A DNA stretch of 64,000 nt. Origin: Caulobacter radicis (lineage in GTDB: Bacteria > Pseudomonadota > Alphaproteobacteria > Caulobacterales > Caulobacteraceae). Position 1 is the first letter of the stretch, and each line of letters starts with the position of its first letter. Below, one piece after another: positions 35,062-43,665 of this stretch. Under the pieces are notes generated by a model. The model was not told the DNA's origin. It was given only the letters and a program-made list of their open reading frames with translations, and did not search any database. Position numbers and translations under genes: made by a program. The stretch spans positions 312,358 to 376,357 of the forward strand of contig NZ_QDKO01000043.1 of NCBI RefSeq assembly GCF_003094615.1, read 5' to 3'.

Positions 35062-36597
35062 GTGGACACCGGCGTGGCGGCGAAATTACAGAGCCTGGAC
35101 GAGGCCCCAACCCTGCCGATGACGGGCGCGGCCTATCTCCCAGGCGTGGCTTACGACGAGATGTTCGCCGCCGGCGGCGACGTGCGGGCCCACTACGCCC
35201 CGTTGCAGTCGCGGATGGCGACCCTGGGCGCCTCGGCGCTGGCCGACCGGCAGAAGACCCTGGAGCGCTCGTTCCTGCTGCAGGGCATCACCTTCACGGT
35301 CTACGGCGCGGGCAGCGCCACCGAGCGGATCATCCCCACCGACCTCTTTCCGAGAATCATCCCGGCCGCCGAGTGGGCCCGCATCGAATCGGGCCTGACC
35401 CAGCGCCTGCAGGCGCTGAACATGTTCCTCGCCGACATCTACGGCGAGCAGAAGATCCTGATGGACGGCGTGGTGCCGCGCGAGCTGGTGCTGGGCGCGC
35501 CCTCTTACCGGCGCGAGATGCAGAACCTCTACGTGCCGCACAAGTCGTACGCCAATGTCTGCGGCAGCGACCTGATCCGCGGCCAGGACGGCGAGTTCGC
35601 GGTGCTGGAGGACAATCTGCGCGTCCCGTCCGGGGTCTCCTACATGCTGGCCAACCGCGACGCGGCCAAGCGCACCTTCCCGGGCACCTATCGCGAGGCC
35701 GGCGTGCGTCCGGTCGAACGCTATCCCGATCTGCTGCTGGCCACGCTGAAGAGCATGAGCGCCGATTGGCGCTCCGACCCGCAGGTCGTGGTGCTGACGC
35801 CCGGCGTCTACAACAGCGCCTATTACGAGCACGCCTATCTGGCCCGCCTGATGGGCGTGCCGCTGGTCGAGGGCCGCGACCTCGTGGTGCACGACAACAT
35901 GGTCTACATGCGCACCACCACCGGCCTGCGCCGGGTGGACGTGATCTATCGCCGGGTCGACGACGACTTCATCGACCCCCTCACCTTCCGCCGGGATTCG
36001 TCGCTGGGGGCGGCAGGCCTCTTCAATGCCTATCGCGCCGGCAACGTGGTGATCTGCAACGCCCCGGGCACGGGCGTGGCCGACGACAAGGCCGTCTACG
36101 CCTTCGTGCCGGACATCATCCGCTACTACCTGGGCGAAGACCCGATCCTGCCCAACATCGAGACCTATCTCTGCCGCGAGAAGAGCCAGCTCAGCCACGT
36201 GCTCGACAACCTCGACAAGCTGGTGGTCAAGGCCGTGGGCGCCTCGGGCGGCTACGGCATGCTGGTCGGCCCGCACGCCAGCGCCCAGGAACGCGCCGAC
36301 TTCGCTGACGCCCTGAAGGCTGATGCGGCCAACTACATCGCCCAGCCGACCATCCAGCTTTCGACCGCCCCGTGCCTCGTGGACGGCCGCATCGAACCGC
36401 GCCACGTCGACCTGCGCCCGTTCATCCTGTCGGGCGAGAAGACCATCGTGACGCCCGGCGCCCTCACCCGCGTGGCGCTGAAGCGCGGCTCGCTGGTGGT
36501 GAACTCCAGCCAGGGCGGCGGTTCGAAAGACACCTGGGTGCTGGCCGAGGAGAACGGCCACCACAACGGCAATGGCCACAAGGGGAACGGCCAATGA
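35062..36597 (+). CDS. Circularly permuted ATP-grasp protein (DUF404/DUF407, COG2308)
   Basis: 511 residues from GTG 35062 (ATG 35119 is an alternative). Motifs typical of the family include 'RIIPAAEWARIESGLTQRLQALN', 'DIYGEQKILMDGVVP', 'NVCGSDLIRGQDGEFAVLEDN' and 'VKAVGASGGYGMLVG' for ATP binding. The family is predicted to form amide bonds between amino acids or peptides. It leads a three-gene operon with an alpha-E and a transglutaminase-like protein, a known but functionally unresolved association. The C-terminus is His/Asn/Gly-rich (NGHHNGNGHKGNGQ). Confidence 0.92.
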   Translation: MDTGVAAKLQSLDEAPTLPMTGAAYLPGVAYDEMFAAGGDVRAHYAPLQSRMATLGASALADRQKTLERSFLLQGITFTVYGAGSATERIIPTDLFPRIIPAAEWARIESGLTQRLQALNMFLADIYGEQKILMDGVVPRELVLGAPSYRREMQNLYVPHKSYANVCGSDLIRGQDGEFAVLEDNLRVPSGVSYMLANRDAAKRTFPGTYREAGVRPVERYPDLLLATLKSMSADWRSDPQVVVLTPGVYNSAYYEHAYLARLMGVPLVEGRDLVVHDNMVYMRTTTGLRRVDVIYRRVDDDFIDPLTFRRDSSLGAAGLFNAYRAGNVVICNAPGTGVADDKAVYAFVPDIIRYYLGEDPILPNIETYLCREKSQLSHVLDNLDKLVVKAVGASGGYGMLVGPHASAQERADFADALKADAANYIAQPTIQLSTAPCLVDGRIEPRHVDLRPFILSGEKTIVTPGALTRVALKRGSLVVNSSQGGGSKDTWVLAEENGHHNGNGHKGNGQ

Positions 36598-36644
36598 TGC
36601 TCGCTCTCCCAAAGTTTGAGGGTTCGCTCGCATGATGCTCGCTC
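36594..36644 (+). repeat. 13-bp direct repeat bridging two start sites
   Basis: ATGATGCTCGCTC occurs at 36594-36606, overlapping the ATP-grasp stop, and again at 36632-36644 as the start of the alpha-E gene. The first copy opens a 13-codon mini-ORF (MMLALPKFEGSLA) whose TGA at 36633-36635 overlaps the true ATG at 36632. This looks like a small duplication that now bridges the two genes for translational coupling. Confidence 0.7.
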
Positions 36645-37573
36645 GGGTCGCCGACAGCCTCTACTGGCTGGGCCGCTATATCGAGCGCGCCGAACACCTG
36701 TCGCGCCTGTCGAGCGTGATGCTGAACGCCACGCTGGACCAGACCGACTCCGGCATGCAGGCGGTGTGGATCGCGTTGTCGGCCGTCGGCGACGACGGGG
36801 CCGGCAAGGTCTCGCCGTTCGAGGCCGCCCGCGCGCTGGTGCTCGACCGCTCCGACCCCAACTCGGTGGTCTCGTCCCTGACCATGGCCCGCGAGAACGC
36901 CCGCCAGGTGCGCGACCAGATCACCACCGAAACCTGGGAGCGGCTGAACGTCCTCTATCTGCGCGTCACCGACGCCAGCGCCGAGGCCGAGTTCGCCGAT
37001 AATTCGGTGTCGTACCTGCACGACGTCATCGCCGACGTGCACCTGTTCAAGGGCGCGGCCGACGCCACCATGAGCCACGGCGAAAGCTGGCGGTTCATGA
37101 TGCTGGGCATGTACCTGGAGCGGGCTCAGCTGGTCTCAAGCCTGCTGGAGGTGTGCTTCGCCCAGGCCCCCAGCCGCGAGATCCACGATCACCTGGCGCT
37201 GGTCAGCCTGCTGCGCATGGCCTGCGCGCTGGAGCCGTACCTGCGGGTCTACACCGCCGAGATCGAACCCCGGCACATCCTGGAGTTCCTGGTCTTCGAC
37301 GAGGACTTCCCACGCTCGATCCGCTTCGCCACCTCGCGCATCGAGGAGCACCTGACGGCGCTGGCTCGGCACGTCGAGGCCGCCGGCCGCGCCGCGCCCG
37401 AGCGCCTGGCCGGCAAGCTGAAAGCTCGCCTGCAGTACGCCGACGTCGACGAACTGGAGACGATCGGGGCCGGCGCCCTGCTGACCACCGTGGTCAACGA
37501 GTGCGCCCGCATCCACGACGCGATCTACGAGACCTTCGTCGCCTACCCCCTCGAACTCCGACTGCCGGCCTGA
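36632..37573 (+). CDS. Alpha-E domain protein (DUF403, COG2307)
   Basis: 313 residues, all-helical, beginning MMLARVADSLYWLGRYIERAEH, which is the signature of the alpha-E family. The family almost always sits beside the permuted ATP-grasp and transglutaminase-like genes, as here, and is thought to be a partner in the same amide-bond chemistry. It is cytoplasmic by sequence. Its downstream neighbour starts two bases after its stop. Confidence 0.92.
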   Translation: MMLARVADSLYWLGRYIERAEHLSRLSSVMLNATLDQTDSGMQAVWIALSAVGDDGAGKVSPFEAARALVLDRSDPNSVVSSLTMARENARQVRDQITTETWERLNVLYLRVTDASAEAEFADNSVSYLHDVIADVHLFKGAADATMSHGESWRFMMLGMYLERAQLVSSLLEVCFAQAPSREIHDHLALVSLLRMACALEPYLRVYTAEIEPRHILEFLVFDEDFPRSIRFATSRIEEHLTALARHVEAAGRAAPERLAGKLKARLQYADVDELETIGAGALLTTVVNECARIHDAIYETFVAYPLELRLPA

Positions 37574-37575
37574 CC

Positions 37576-38565
37576 ATGCTGCTCGAAATCCGCCACGTCA
37601 CCCAGTACCACTATGAGCGGCCGGTCCGCGAAAGCCTGATGGAGCTGTGGATGCAGCCCCAGAAGGGGGCGCGCCAGCGGCTGGTCAGCTTCGAACTGGA
37701 CGTCGATCCGGCCGCCCAGCTGTTCTCCTATCCCGACAGCTTCGGCAACGCCGTCTACCACTTCGACGTGCCCCACCCGCACGACCGGCTGACCATCATC
37801 GCCCGCTCGGCGGTCGAGACCGAGCACGCCGCCGAACTGCCCGACAGGCTGGACATCGGCGAGTGGGACCGCCTGCGCAGCGAGTTCGTGCGCGGCGAGT
37901 GCTTCGACTTCCTGCGCCCGCACGGCTTCGTGCAGACGACCGAGCGCCTGCTGGCCTTCATCGCCCAGCACGACCTGGAGGCCTTGCGCCGCCAGGATCC
38001 GCTGACGGCGCTGAAGCGGCTGAACGAGACCCTCTACCAGTCGTTCGGCTACCAGCCCGGGGTCACCGACGCCGACAGCCCGATCGACCTGGCCCTGGAG
38101 GCCGGCAGCGGCGTCTGCCAGGACTTCGCCCACATCATGCTGGCCATCTGCCGCAGCTGGGGCCTGCCCGCGCGCTACGTGTCGGGCTACCTGTTCACCG
38201 ACCGGGACGCGGGCGATCGCTCGGATCCCGACGCCACCCACGCCTGGATCGAGGTGTTCCTGCCAAGCCTGCGCTGGGTGGGCTTCGACCCGACCAACAA
38301 TTGTCTGACCGGTGAGCGCCACGTGGCCGTGGCCGTGGGTCGCGACTACGCCGACGTCACGCCTTCGCGCGGGGTCTACAAGGGCGACGCCGAGAGCCAT
38401 CTGGCCGTAGGGGTGACGGTGCGCCGGGCCCGCGCGGCCCTTGCCGAACCCGAGTTCCTGCGCCTGGCCAAGCCTGCCTCGTTCGGCGCGCGACGGCGCG
38501 GAGACGCCGCCGCGGTCCATCAGGACCAGCAGCGTCAGCAGCAGCAACAACAGCAGCAGCAGTAA
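37576..38565 (+). CDS. Transglutaminase-like cysteine peptidase with polyglutamine tail
   Basis: 329 residues. An N-terminal beta domain ('LEIRHVTQYHYERPVRES') precedes the papain-like core, whose catalytic Cys lies in GSGVCQDFAHIM, His in 'DATHAWIEVFLPSLRW' and Asp in 'GFDPTNNC'. The protein ends in an unusual tail HQDQQRQ followed by eight further glutamines, encoded by mixed CAG/CAA codons. It is the third member of the ATP-grasp/alpha-E operon and may cleave or transfer the peptide product made by the other two. Confidence 0.92.
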   Translation: MLLEIRHVTQYHYERPVRESLMELWMQPQKGARQRLVSFELDVDPAAQLFSYPDSFGNAVYHFDVPHPHDRLTIIARSAVETEHAAELPDRLDIGEWDRLRSEFVRGECFDFLRPHGFVQTTERLLAFIAQHDLEALRRQDPLTALKRLNETLYQSFGYQPGVTDADSPIDLALEAGSGVCQDFAHIMLAICRSWGLPARYVSGYLFTDRDAGDRSDPDATHAWIEVFLPSLRWVGFDPTNNCLTGERHVAVAVGRDYADVTPSRGVYKGDAESHLAVGVTVRRARAALAEPEFLRLAKPASFGARRRGDAAAVHQDQQRQQQQQQQQQ

Positions 38566-38571
38566 CGAAGC

Positions 38572-38595
38572 GGCCGGGGACCCAAGTCACCGGCC
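38572..38595. terminator. Hairpin between convergent transglutaminase and cysA genes
   Basis: A 6-bp stem GGCCGG/CCGGCC (38572-38577 with 38590-38595) with a 12-base loop lies in the 36-base gap between the two convergent genes. It is short and lacks a clear T-tract, so it is a modest candidate for a bidirectional terminator. Confidence 0.4.
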
Positions 38596-38601
38596 CTCTT
38601 C

Positions 38602-39621
38602 CTAGGCCGCGTAGACGTGGCTCTTGCCGACGGCCAGCTTCACCGAACCGGCGAAGCGATCGGCGTCGGCGCGCGAGGCGGCGATCTCCACCCGTGCGCC
38701 GTTGGCCAGCACGGCGTCGACGCGCGCCAGGGCGCCCTGGGCGTTGACGCGCTCGACCCTGGCTTCCACGCCCTCGTCGGCCAGCACGAAGTCATGCGGC
38801 CGCACGAAGGCCACGGCCGCGCCGTCGGCGACGCCCTGCGCCGGCAGGACCAGCGGCCCGGCGACGAACCTGCCGCCCTCGACCTTGCCCTCGAAGCGGT
38901 TGGATTCGCCGACGAAGCCGCAGACGAAGGCCGAGGCCGGGTTGTCGTGAACCTCGCGCGGGGTGCCGATCTGCTCGATCTGGCCCTTGTTGAGGATGGC
39001 GACGCGGTCGGCCAGCTCCAGGGCTTCTTCCTGGTCGTGGGTGACGAAGATGGTGGTCACGCCGGTGGCGTCGTGCACCCGGCGCAGCTCCTTGCGCAGC
39101 GACTTGCGAACGGTGGCGTCCAGCGCGCCGAACGGCTCGTCGAGCAGCAGAACGCTGGGCTGCACCGCCAGGGCGCGCGACAGGGCCACCCGCTGGCGCT
39201 GACCGCCCGACAGCTGCGAGGGATAGCGACCGCCCAGGCCGTCCAGCTCGACCAGCTTCAGCAGTTCGTCGACGCGCTTGGCGATCTCGGCCTTCGGCGG
39301 CTTGTCCTTGCCCTTACGGACGTCGAGACCAAACGCGATGTTCTTGGCCACGGTCATGTGCTTGAACAGCGCGTACTGCTGGAAGACGAAGCCCACGCGG
39401 CGCGCGGCGGCCGAGGCGTAGGTGACGTCCTTGTCGTGGAACAGCACCTGGCCGGCGTCGGGAAACTCCAGGCCCGCGATGGCGCGCAGCAAGGTGGTCT
39501 TGCCCGAGCCCGACGGACCCAGCAGCGCCAGCAGTTCGCCGTCGGCGATCTCGAGGTCGACGTGGTTCAGCGCCGGATAGCGGCCGAACTGCTTCTGGAC
39601 GGAACGGATGGAGATGGTCAT
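38602..39621 (-). CDS. cysA: Sulfate/thiosulfate ABC transporter ATPase
   Basis: 339 residues. Walker A GPSGSGKTTLL begins at residue 35, the signature is LSGGQRQRVAL and Walker B is VLLLDEPFGALD. The C-terminal TOBE-like domain ('GVADGAAVAFVRPHDFVL') is typical of CysA. It powers uptake of sulfate or thiosulfate through the CysT-CysW channel encoded upstream on the same strand, 18 bases away. Confidence 0.95.
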   Translation of the reverse strand: MTISIRSVQKQFGRYPALNHVDLEIADGELLALLGPSGSGKTTLLRAIAGLEFPDAGQVLFHDKDVTYASAAARRVGFVFQQYALFKHMTVAKNIAFGLDVRKGKDKPPKAEIAKRVDELLKLVELDGLGGRYPSQLSGGQRQRVALSRALAVQPSVLLLDEPFGALDATVRKSLRKELRRVHDATGVTTIFVTHDQEEALELADRVAILNKGQIEQIGTPREVHDNPASAFVCGFVGESNRFEGKVEGGRFVAGPLVLPAQGVADGAAVAFVRPHDFVLADEGVEARVERVNAQGALARVDAVLANGARVEIAASRADADRFAGSVKLAVGKSHVYAA

Positions 39622-39639
39622 GGCGTCTTCGCGTTCCGT

Positions 39640-40482
39640 TTAGTGTCCGCCCCGGCGCACGGCCGGTTGGGCGACTTCGAGGGCGGTCTTCAGCACGAGG
39701 GTGACGATGGCGAGCAGGCACAGCAGGGCCGCCACCGCGAACGCCCCCACGAAATCGTACTCGTTGTAGAGGATCTCGACGTGCAGCGGCATGGTGTTGG
39801 TCAGGCCGCGGATGTGGCCGCTGACCACCGACACGGCGCCGAACTCGCCCATGGCGCGGGCGTTGCACAGCAGGACGCCGTACAGCAGACCCCAGCGCAC
39901 GTTGGGCGTGGTCACCCGCCAGAAGGTGTAGAGGCCCGAGGCTCCCATCGAAATGGCCGCCTCCTCCTCGCTGGTGCCCTGCTCCTGCATCAGCGGGATC
40001 AGTTCACGGGCGACGAACGGGAAGGTCACGAACACGGTGGCCAGCACGATGCCGGGCACGGCGAAAATGACCTTCAGGTCGTTGTCGAGCAGCCATTCGC
40101 CGAGCCAGCCCTGCATGCCGAACACCAGCACGTAGATCAGGCCCGCCACGACCGGCGAGACCGAGAACGGCAGGTCGATGAGGGTGATCAGGAACGACTT
40201 GCCCGGAAAGTCGTGCTTGGCCACGGCCCACGAGGCGCAGAGGCCGAAGATGGCGTTGAAAGGCACGGCGATGGCCGCCGTCAGCAGGGTCAGCCTCACC
40301 GCCGCCAGGGCGTCCTCGTGCAGGACGGCTTCAACGGCCGCCGGCACGCCCTTGCGCAGGGCCTCGGCGAACACGGCCACCAGCGGCAGGATCAGCACCA
40401 GCGCCAGGAAGACCATGACGACGCCGATGACCAGCGCCTTGACCCAGGTCGGATCCTCGGTGGGGTGACGGGCGCGCGCCAT
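39640..40482 (-). CDS. cysW: Sulfate ABC transporter permease CysW
   Basis: 280 residues with six predicted membrane helices. The coupling-loop motif is 'EEEAAISMGASGLYTFWRVTTPNVRWGL' (EAA loop, about residues 173-200), and 'GEFGAVSVVSGHIRGLTNTMPL' is characteristic of CysW. It forms the inner-membrane channel with CysT. Its ATG overlaps the cysT stop (ATGA). Confidence 0.95.
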   Translation of the reverse strand: MARARHPTEDPTWVKALVIGVVMVFLALVLILPLVAVFAEALRKGVPAAVEAVLHEDALAAVRLTLLTAAIAVPFNAIFGLCASWAVAKHDFPGKSFLITLIDLPFSVSPVVAGLIYVLVFGMQGWLGEWLLDNDLKVIFAVPGIVLATVFVTFPFVARELIPLMQEQGTSEEEAAISMGASGLYTFWRVTTPNVRWGLLYGVLLCNARAMGEFGAVSVVSGHIRGLTNTMPLHVEILYNEYDFVGAFAVAALLCLLAIVTLVLKTALEVAQPAVRRGGH

Positions 40483-41351
40483 CAGACGAACCTCCGCGAA
40501 AAGGCCTGGATGGCGTTGATGACGAACAGCATCAGGAACGAGACCACCAGCATGACCACCGCGATCGAGGCGGCCTGGGCGTACTGGAACTGCTCCAGCT
40601 GGATGATGATCAGCAGCGGCGCGATCTCGGACTTGTAGGGCATGTTGCCGGCGATGAAGATCACCGAGCCGTACTCGCCCACCCCTCTGGCGAAGGCCAT
40701 GGCGAAGCCCGTCAGCCAGGCCGGGCCCAGGGCCGGCAGGATCACGCGCCAGATCGTCTGCAAGCGGCCCGCGCCCAGACTGGCCGAGGCCTCCTCGACG
40801 TCGGCCGACAGGTCGCGCATCACCGGCTCGATCGTGCGCACCACGAACGGCAAGCCGATGAAGATCAGCGCGATGGTCACGCCGACGGGATTGTAGGCGG
40901 CCTTGATCCCCAGCGGCGTCAGGAACTGCCCGATCCAGCCGTTGGGCGCATAAAGGGTCGCCAGGGCGATGCCGGCGACGGCGGTCGGAAGGGCGAACGG
41001 CAGGTCGACCAGGGCGTTGATGATGGTCTTGCCGGGAAACTCGTAGCGAACCAGGGCCCAGGTGGTCAGCACGCCGAACACGCCGTTGGCGATCGCGGCG
41101 ACCAGAGCCGCGCCGAAGGTCAGGCGGTAGGCGGCCAGGGCGCGCTCGGAAAAGGCGGCGGCGACGAACTCGGACGGCGACAGCTCGGCCGCCTTCAACG
41201 CCACGGCCGACAGGGGAATCAGCACGACCAGCGACAGGATCGACAGCGTGACGCCCAGGGTCAGGCCGAACCCTGGAATCGCGGACCGACGGCGAAACAG
41301 CGGACGACGCGCCGCGGCGGGGCGTTGCGCGGCAAGGGATTCGGCGGTCAT
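40482..41351 (-). CDS. cysT: Sulfate ABC transporter permease CysT
   Basis: 289 residues with six membrane helices. Diagnostic segments are 'NALVDLPFALPTAVAGIALATLY', the EAA loop 'DVEEASASLGAGRLQTIWRVILPALGPA' and 'GVGEYGSVIFIAGNMPYKSE' (each split here for brevity). The ATG at 41351 removes an arginine-rich upstream frame. It is the first gene of cysTWA; a sulfate-binding protein gene, usually next to cysT, is not present upstream. Confidence 0.93.
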   Translation of the reverse strand: MTAESLAAQRPAAARRPLFRRRSAIPGFGLTLGVTLSILSLVVLIPLSAVALKAAELSPSEFVAAAFSERALAAYRLTFGAALVAAIANGVFGVLTTWALVRYEFPGKTIINALVDLPFALPTAVAGIALATLYAPNGWIGQFLTPLGIKAAYNPVGVTIALIFIGLPFVVRTIEPVMRDLSADVEEASASLGAGRLQTIWRVILPALGPAWLTGFAMAFARGVGEYGSVIFIAGNMPYKSEIAPLLIIIQLEQFQYAQAASIAVVMLVVSFLMLFVINAIQAFSRRFV

Positions 41352-41700
41352 GTCCTGATCGTCGTCCTGGTTCCGGCTGCGGCTCGCGGCCTCAAAGTGA
41401 ACAAACGCGCGGGCTGCGCCTCGGCGTCGAAGCGGCGCCAAGTTGGAGCGCTTAAATCTCCACTGCGCCGATGGGGTCAATTGAGATTTCTCGGGCGAGC
41501 CCCGTAGAAAAACTGTCCGTTCGTCACCCTGCCCCGCGCGAGACAAACCGCGAAGCGAAATTCGCGCCCCAACTCAACCTGCCAAATCTAAGTTTCACTA
41601 TATGAAACAACGCCGCAATTTATGGGAAACTTGTTGCGACTTTCGGTCGGCGTGCGAAGATCGCGTCAACAACGCGCATAATCCCTCGGGGGGAAGCCCA
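41352..41700. other. Divergent promoter region, cysTWA / pectin lyase genes
   Basis: This 349-base stretch separates the minus-strand cysTWA operon from the plus-strand lyases and must hold promoters for both. It is distinctly AT-richer from about 41570 to 41690 than the coding sequence around it. It contains the palindrome listed separately and a strong ribosome-binding site (GGGGGGAAG) just before the ATG at 41701. No gene is apparent. Confidence 0.6.
41593..41609. promoter_or_regulatory. Palindromic operator candidate upstream of pectin lyase genes
   Basis: GTTTCA-CTATA-TGAAAC is a perfect 6-bp inverted repeat with a 5-base spacer, about 92 bases before the lyase start. Its size and AT-rich centre fit a dimeric repressor site. 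The arms resemble those of KdgR-type (IclR-family) pectin operators but in the opposite order, so the regulator is uncertain. Confidence 0.5.
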
Positions 41701-43665
41701 ATGTATCTTCGCCTTCACAAGGCCGCCATGCTGGCCTCGGCCGCCGTTTCGCTGTTGGCCCTGCCCGCCCTCGCCGCCCCTCGCCAGGTCGAGCACCTCG
41801 ACCGCGGCCTCGTCGCCGCCCCCGCCATCGACGGCGGCGTGCTGGTGTCCTGGCGCTACACGGGCGAGGACGCCCTCGGCCTGGCCTTCAATCTCTATCG
41901 CGACGGCAAGAAGCTGAACGCCAAGCCGCTCGCCTTCGCCACCAACTTCGTCGACAAGACTGGCGTCGTCGGCGCGCGCTACACGCTCAAGGCCGTGACC
42001 AAGGGCAAGGAAGGCCCGGTCGAGGGCGAGACCACCGCGCTGAAGGACGGCTTCCTGACCATACCGCTGCAGAAGCCCGCCGGGGGCGTGACGCCCGACG
42101 GCGTCGCCTACGAATACACCGCCAACGACGCCAGCGTCGGCGACCTCGACGGCGACGGCCGCTACGAGATCGTCCTGAAGTGGGATCCGACCAACTCCAA
42201 GGACAACGCCTTCTCGGGCTATACCGGCCCGGTGCTGCTGGACGCCTACACCCTGGACGGCAAGCGCCTGTGGCGCATCGACCTTGGCCGCAACATCCGC
42301 GCCGGCGCGCACTACACCCAGTTCCAGGTCTTCGACTTCGACGGCGACGGCCGCGCCGAGATCGCGGTGCGCACTTCGGACGGCACGATCGACGGCGCGG
42401 GCAAGGTGCTGGGCGATCCCAACGCCGACTGGCGCGGCGGGCCCATCGAGACCCCGACCAAGGACAAGACCGGCGCCGAGATCAAGCCGGACGGCGCGAT
42501 GGTGGCCAAGCTGACGGGCCGCATCCTCAAGGGCCCCGAGTTCCTGACCGTGTTCGACGGACGCACCGGCGCGGCGCTCGACTCGGTTCCGTTCGCCGCT
42601 CCGCGCGCGCCCGACACCGACGCCCCAAGCACCGAGGAGATGACCAAGCTCTGGGGCGACGGCTACGCCAACCGCTCCGACCGCTTCCTGGCCGGCACGG
42701 CCTATCTGGACGGCCGGCATCCCAGCATCATCATGGGGCGCGGCTACTACGCCCGCACCACCGTCAGCGCCTGGGACTTCAAGAACGGCAAGATCACCCA
42801 GCGCTGGGTGTTCGACAGCGCGGCCCCCGGCGTGCCCGAAGGCTTCGGCGGCCAGGGCAACCACCAGCTGTCCATTGGCGACGTCAACGGCGACGGACGT
42901 GACGAGATCGTCTACGGCTCGATGGCGCTGGACGCCGACGGCAAGCCGCTGTGGACCGCCAAGCTCTATCACGGCGACGCCCTGCACCTGGGCGACCTCG
43001 ACCCGGACCGTCCCGGCCTGGAGCGCTTCGGCGTCAACGAAAGCCCGAAGATGAACGGCGGCATCGGCTCGGCCATGCTCGACGCCAAGACCGGCGAGGT
43101 TCTCTGGACCACCCCGACGCAAAGCGACACCGGCCGGGGCGTGGCCTTCGACATCGATCCCCGCTTCCCGGGCGCCGAAGCCTGGGCCAGCAATTCCAGC
43201 ACGCTCTACACTGTCAAGGGCAAGCCGATCGAAGGCGTCAAGCATCCGCCGCAGATGAACTTCGGCGTCTGGTGGGACGGCGACGAACTGCGCGAGCTGC
43301 TCGACCGCAACAAGATCTTCAAGTGGGACTGGCTGAAGGGCGAGAGCAAGGTGCTGCTGAACGCCGAGGGCATGACCTCGAACAACGGCACCAAGGCCAC
43401 CCCCACCCTATCGGCCGACATCCTGGGCGACTGGCGCGAGGAGGTGATCCTGCGCTCGGAGGACAACACCTTCCTGCGCATCTACGTGACGCCCTACCCG
43501 ACCGATCGCCGCCTGGTCACGCTGATGCACGATCCGGTCTATCGCGCCGGGATCGCCTGGCAGAATACGGCCTACAACCAACCGCCGCACACCAGCTTCT
43601 ACCTGGGGCACGGCATGAAGAACCCCGCTCGTCCGAACGTCGTCGCCGTGAAGGTGAAGCCATGA
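41701..43665 (+). CDS. Rhamnogalacturonan lyase, PL11 family
   Basis: 654 residues. A signal peptide (AAMLASAAVSLLALPALA) is followed by 'PRQVEHLDRGLVAAPAIDGGVLVSWR', the N-terminal domain typical of PL11, and a beta-propeller with repeated calcium-binding D-x-D-x-D-G motifs ('VGDLDGDGRYEIVLKWD', 'FDFDGDGRAEIAVRTSDG', 'IGDVNGDGRDEIVYG'). It cleaves the rhamnose-galacturonate backbone of pectin by beta-elimination outside the cytoplasm. Its stop overlaps the start of the next lyase (ATGA). Confidence 0.93.
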   Translation: MYLRLHKAAMLASAAVSLLALPALAAPRQVEHLDRGLVAAPAIDGGVLVSWRYTGEDALGLAFNLYRDGKKLNAKPLAFATNFVDKTGVVGARYTLKAVTKGKEGPVEGETTALKDGFLTIPLQKPAGGVTPDGVAYEYTANDASVGDLDGDGRYEIVLKWDPTNSKDNAFSGYTGPVLLDAYTLDGKRLWRIDLGRNIRAGAHYTQFQVFDFDGDGRAEIAVRTSDGTIDGAGKVLGDPNADWRGGPIETPTKDKTGAEIKPDGAMVAKLTGRILKGPEFLTVFDGRTGAALDSVPFAAPRAPDTDAPSTEEMTKLWGDGYANRSDRFLAGTAYLDGRHPSIIMGRGYYARTTVSAWDFKNGKITQRWVFDSAAPGVPEGFGGQGNHQLSIGDVNGDGRDEIVYGSMALDADGKPLWTAKLYHGDALHLGDLDPDRPGLERFGVNESPKMNGGIGSAMLDAKTGEVLWTTPTQSDTGRGVAFDIDPRFPGAEAWASNSSTLYTVKGKPIEGVKHPPQMNFGVWWDGDELRELLDRNKIFKWDWLKGESKVLLNAEGMTSNNGTKATPTLSADILGDWREEVILRSEDNTFLRIYVTPYPTDRRLVTLMHDPVYRAGIAWQNTAYNQPPHTSFYLGHGMKNPARPNVVAVKVKP

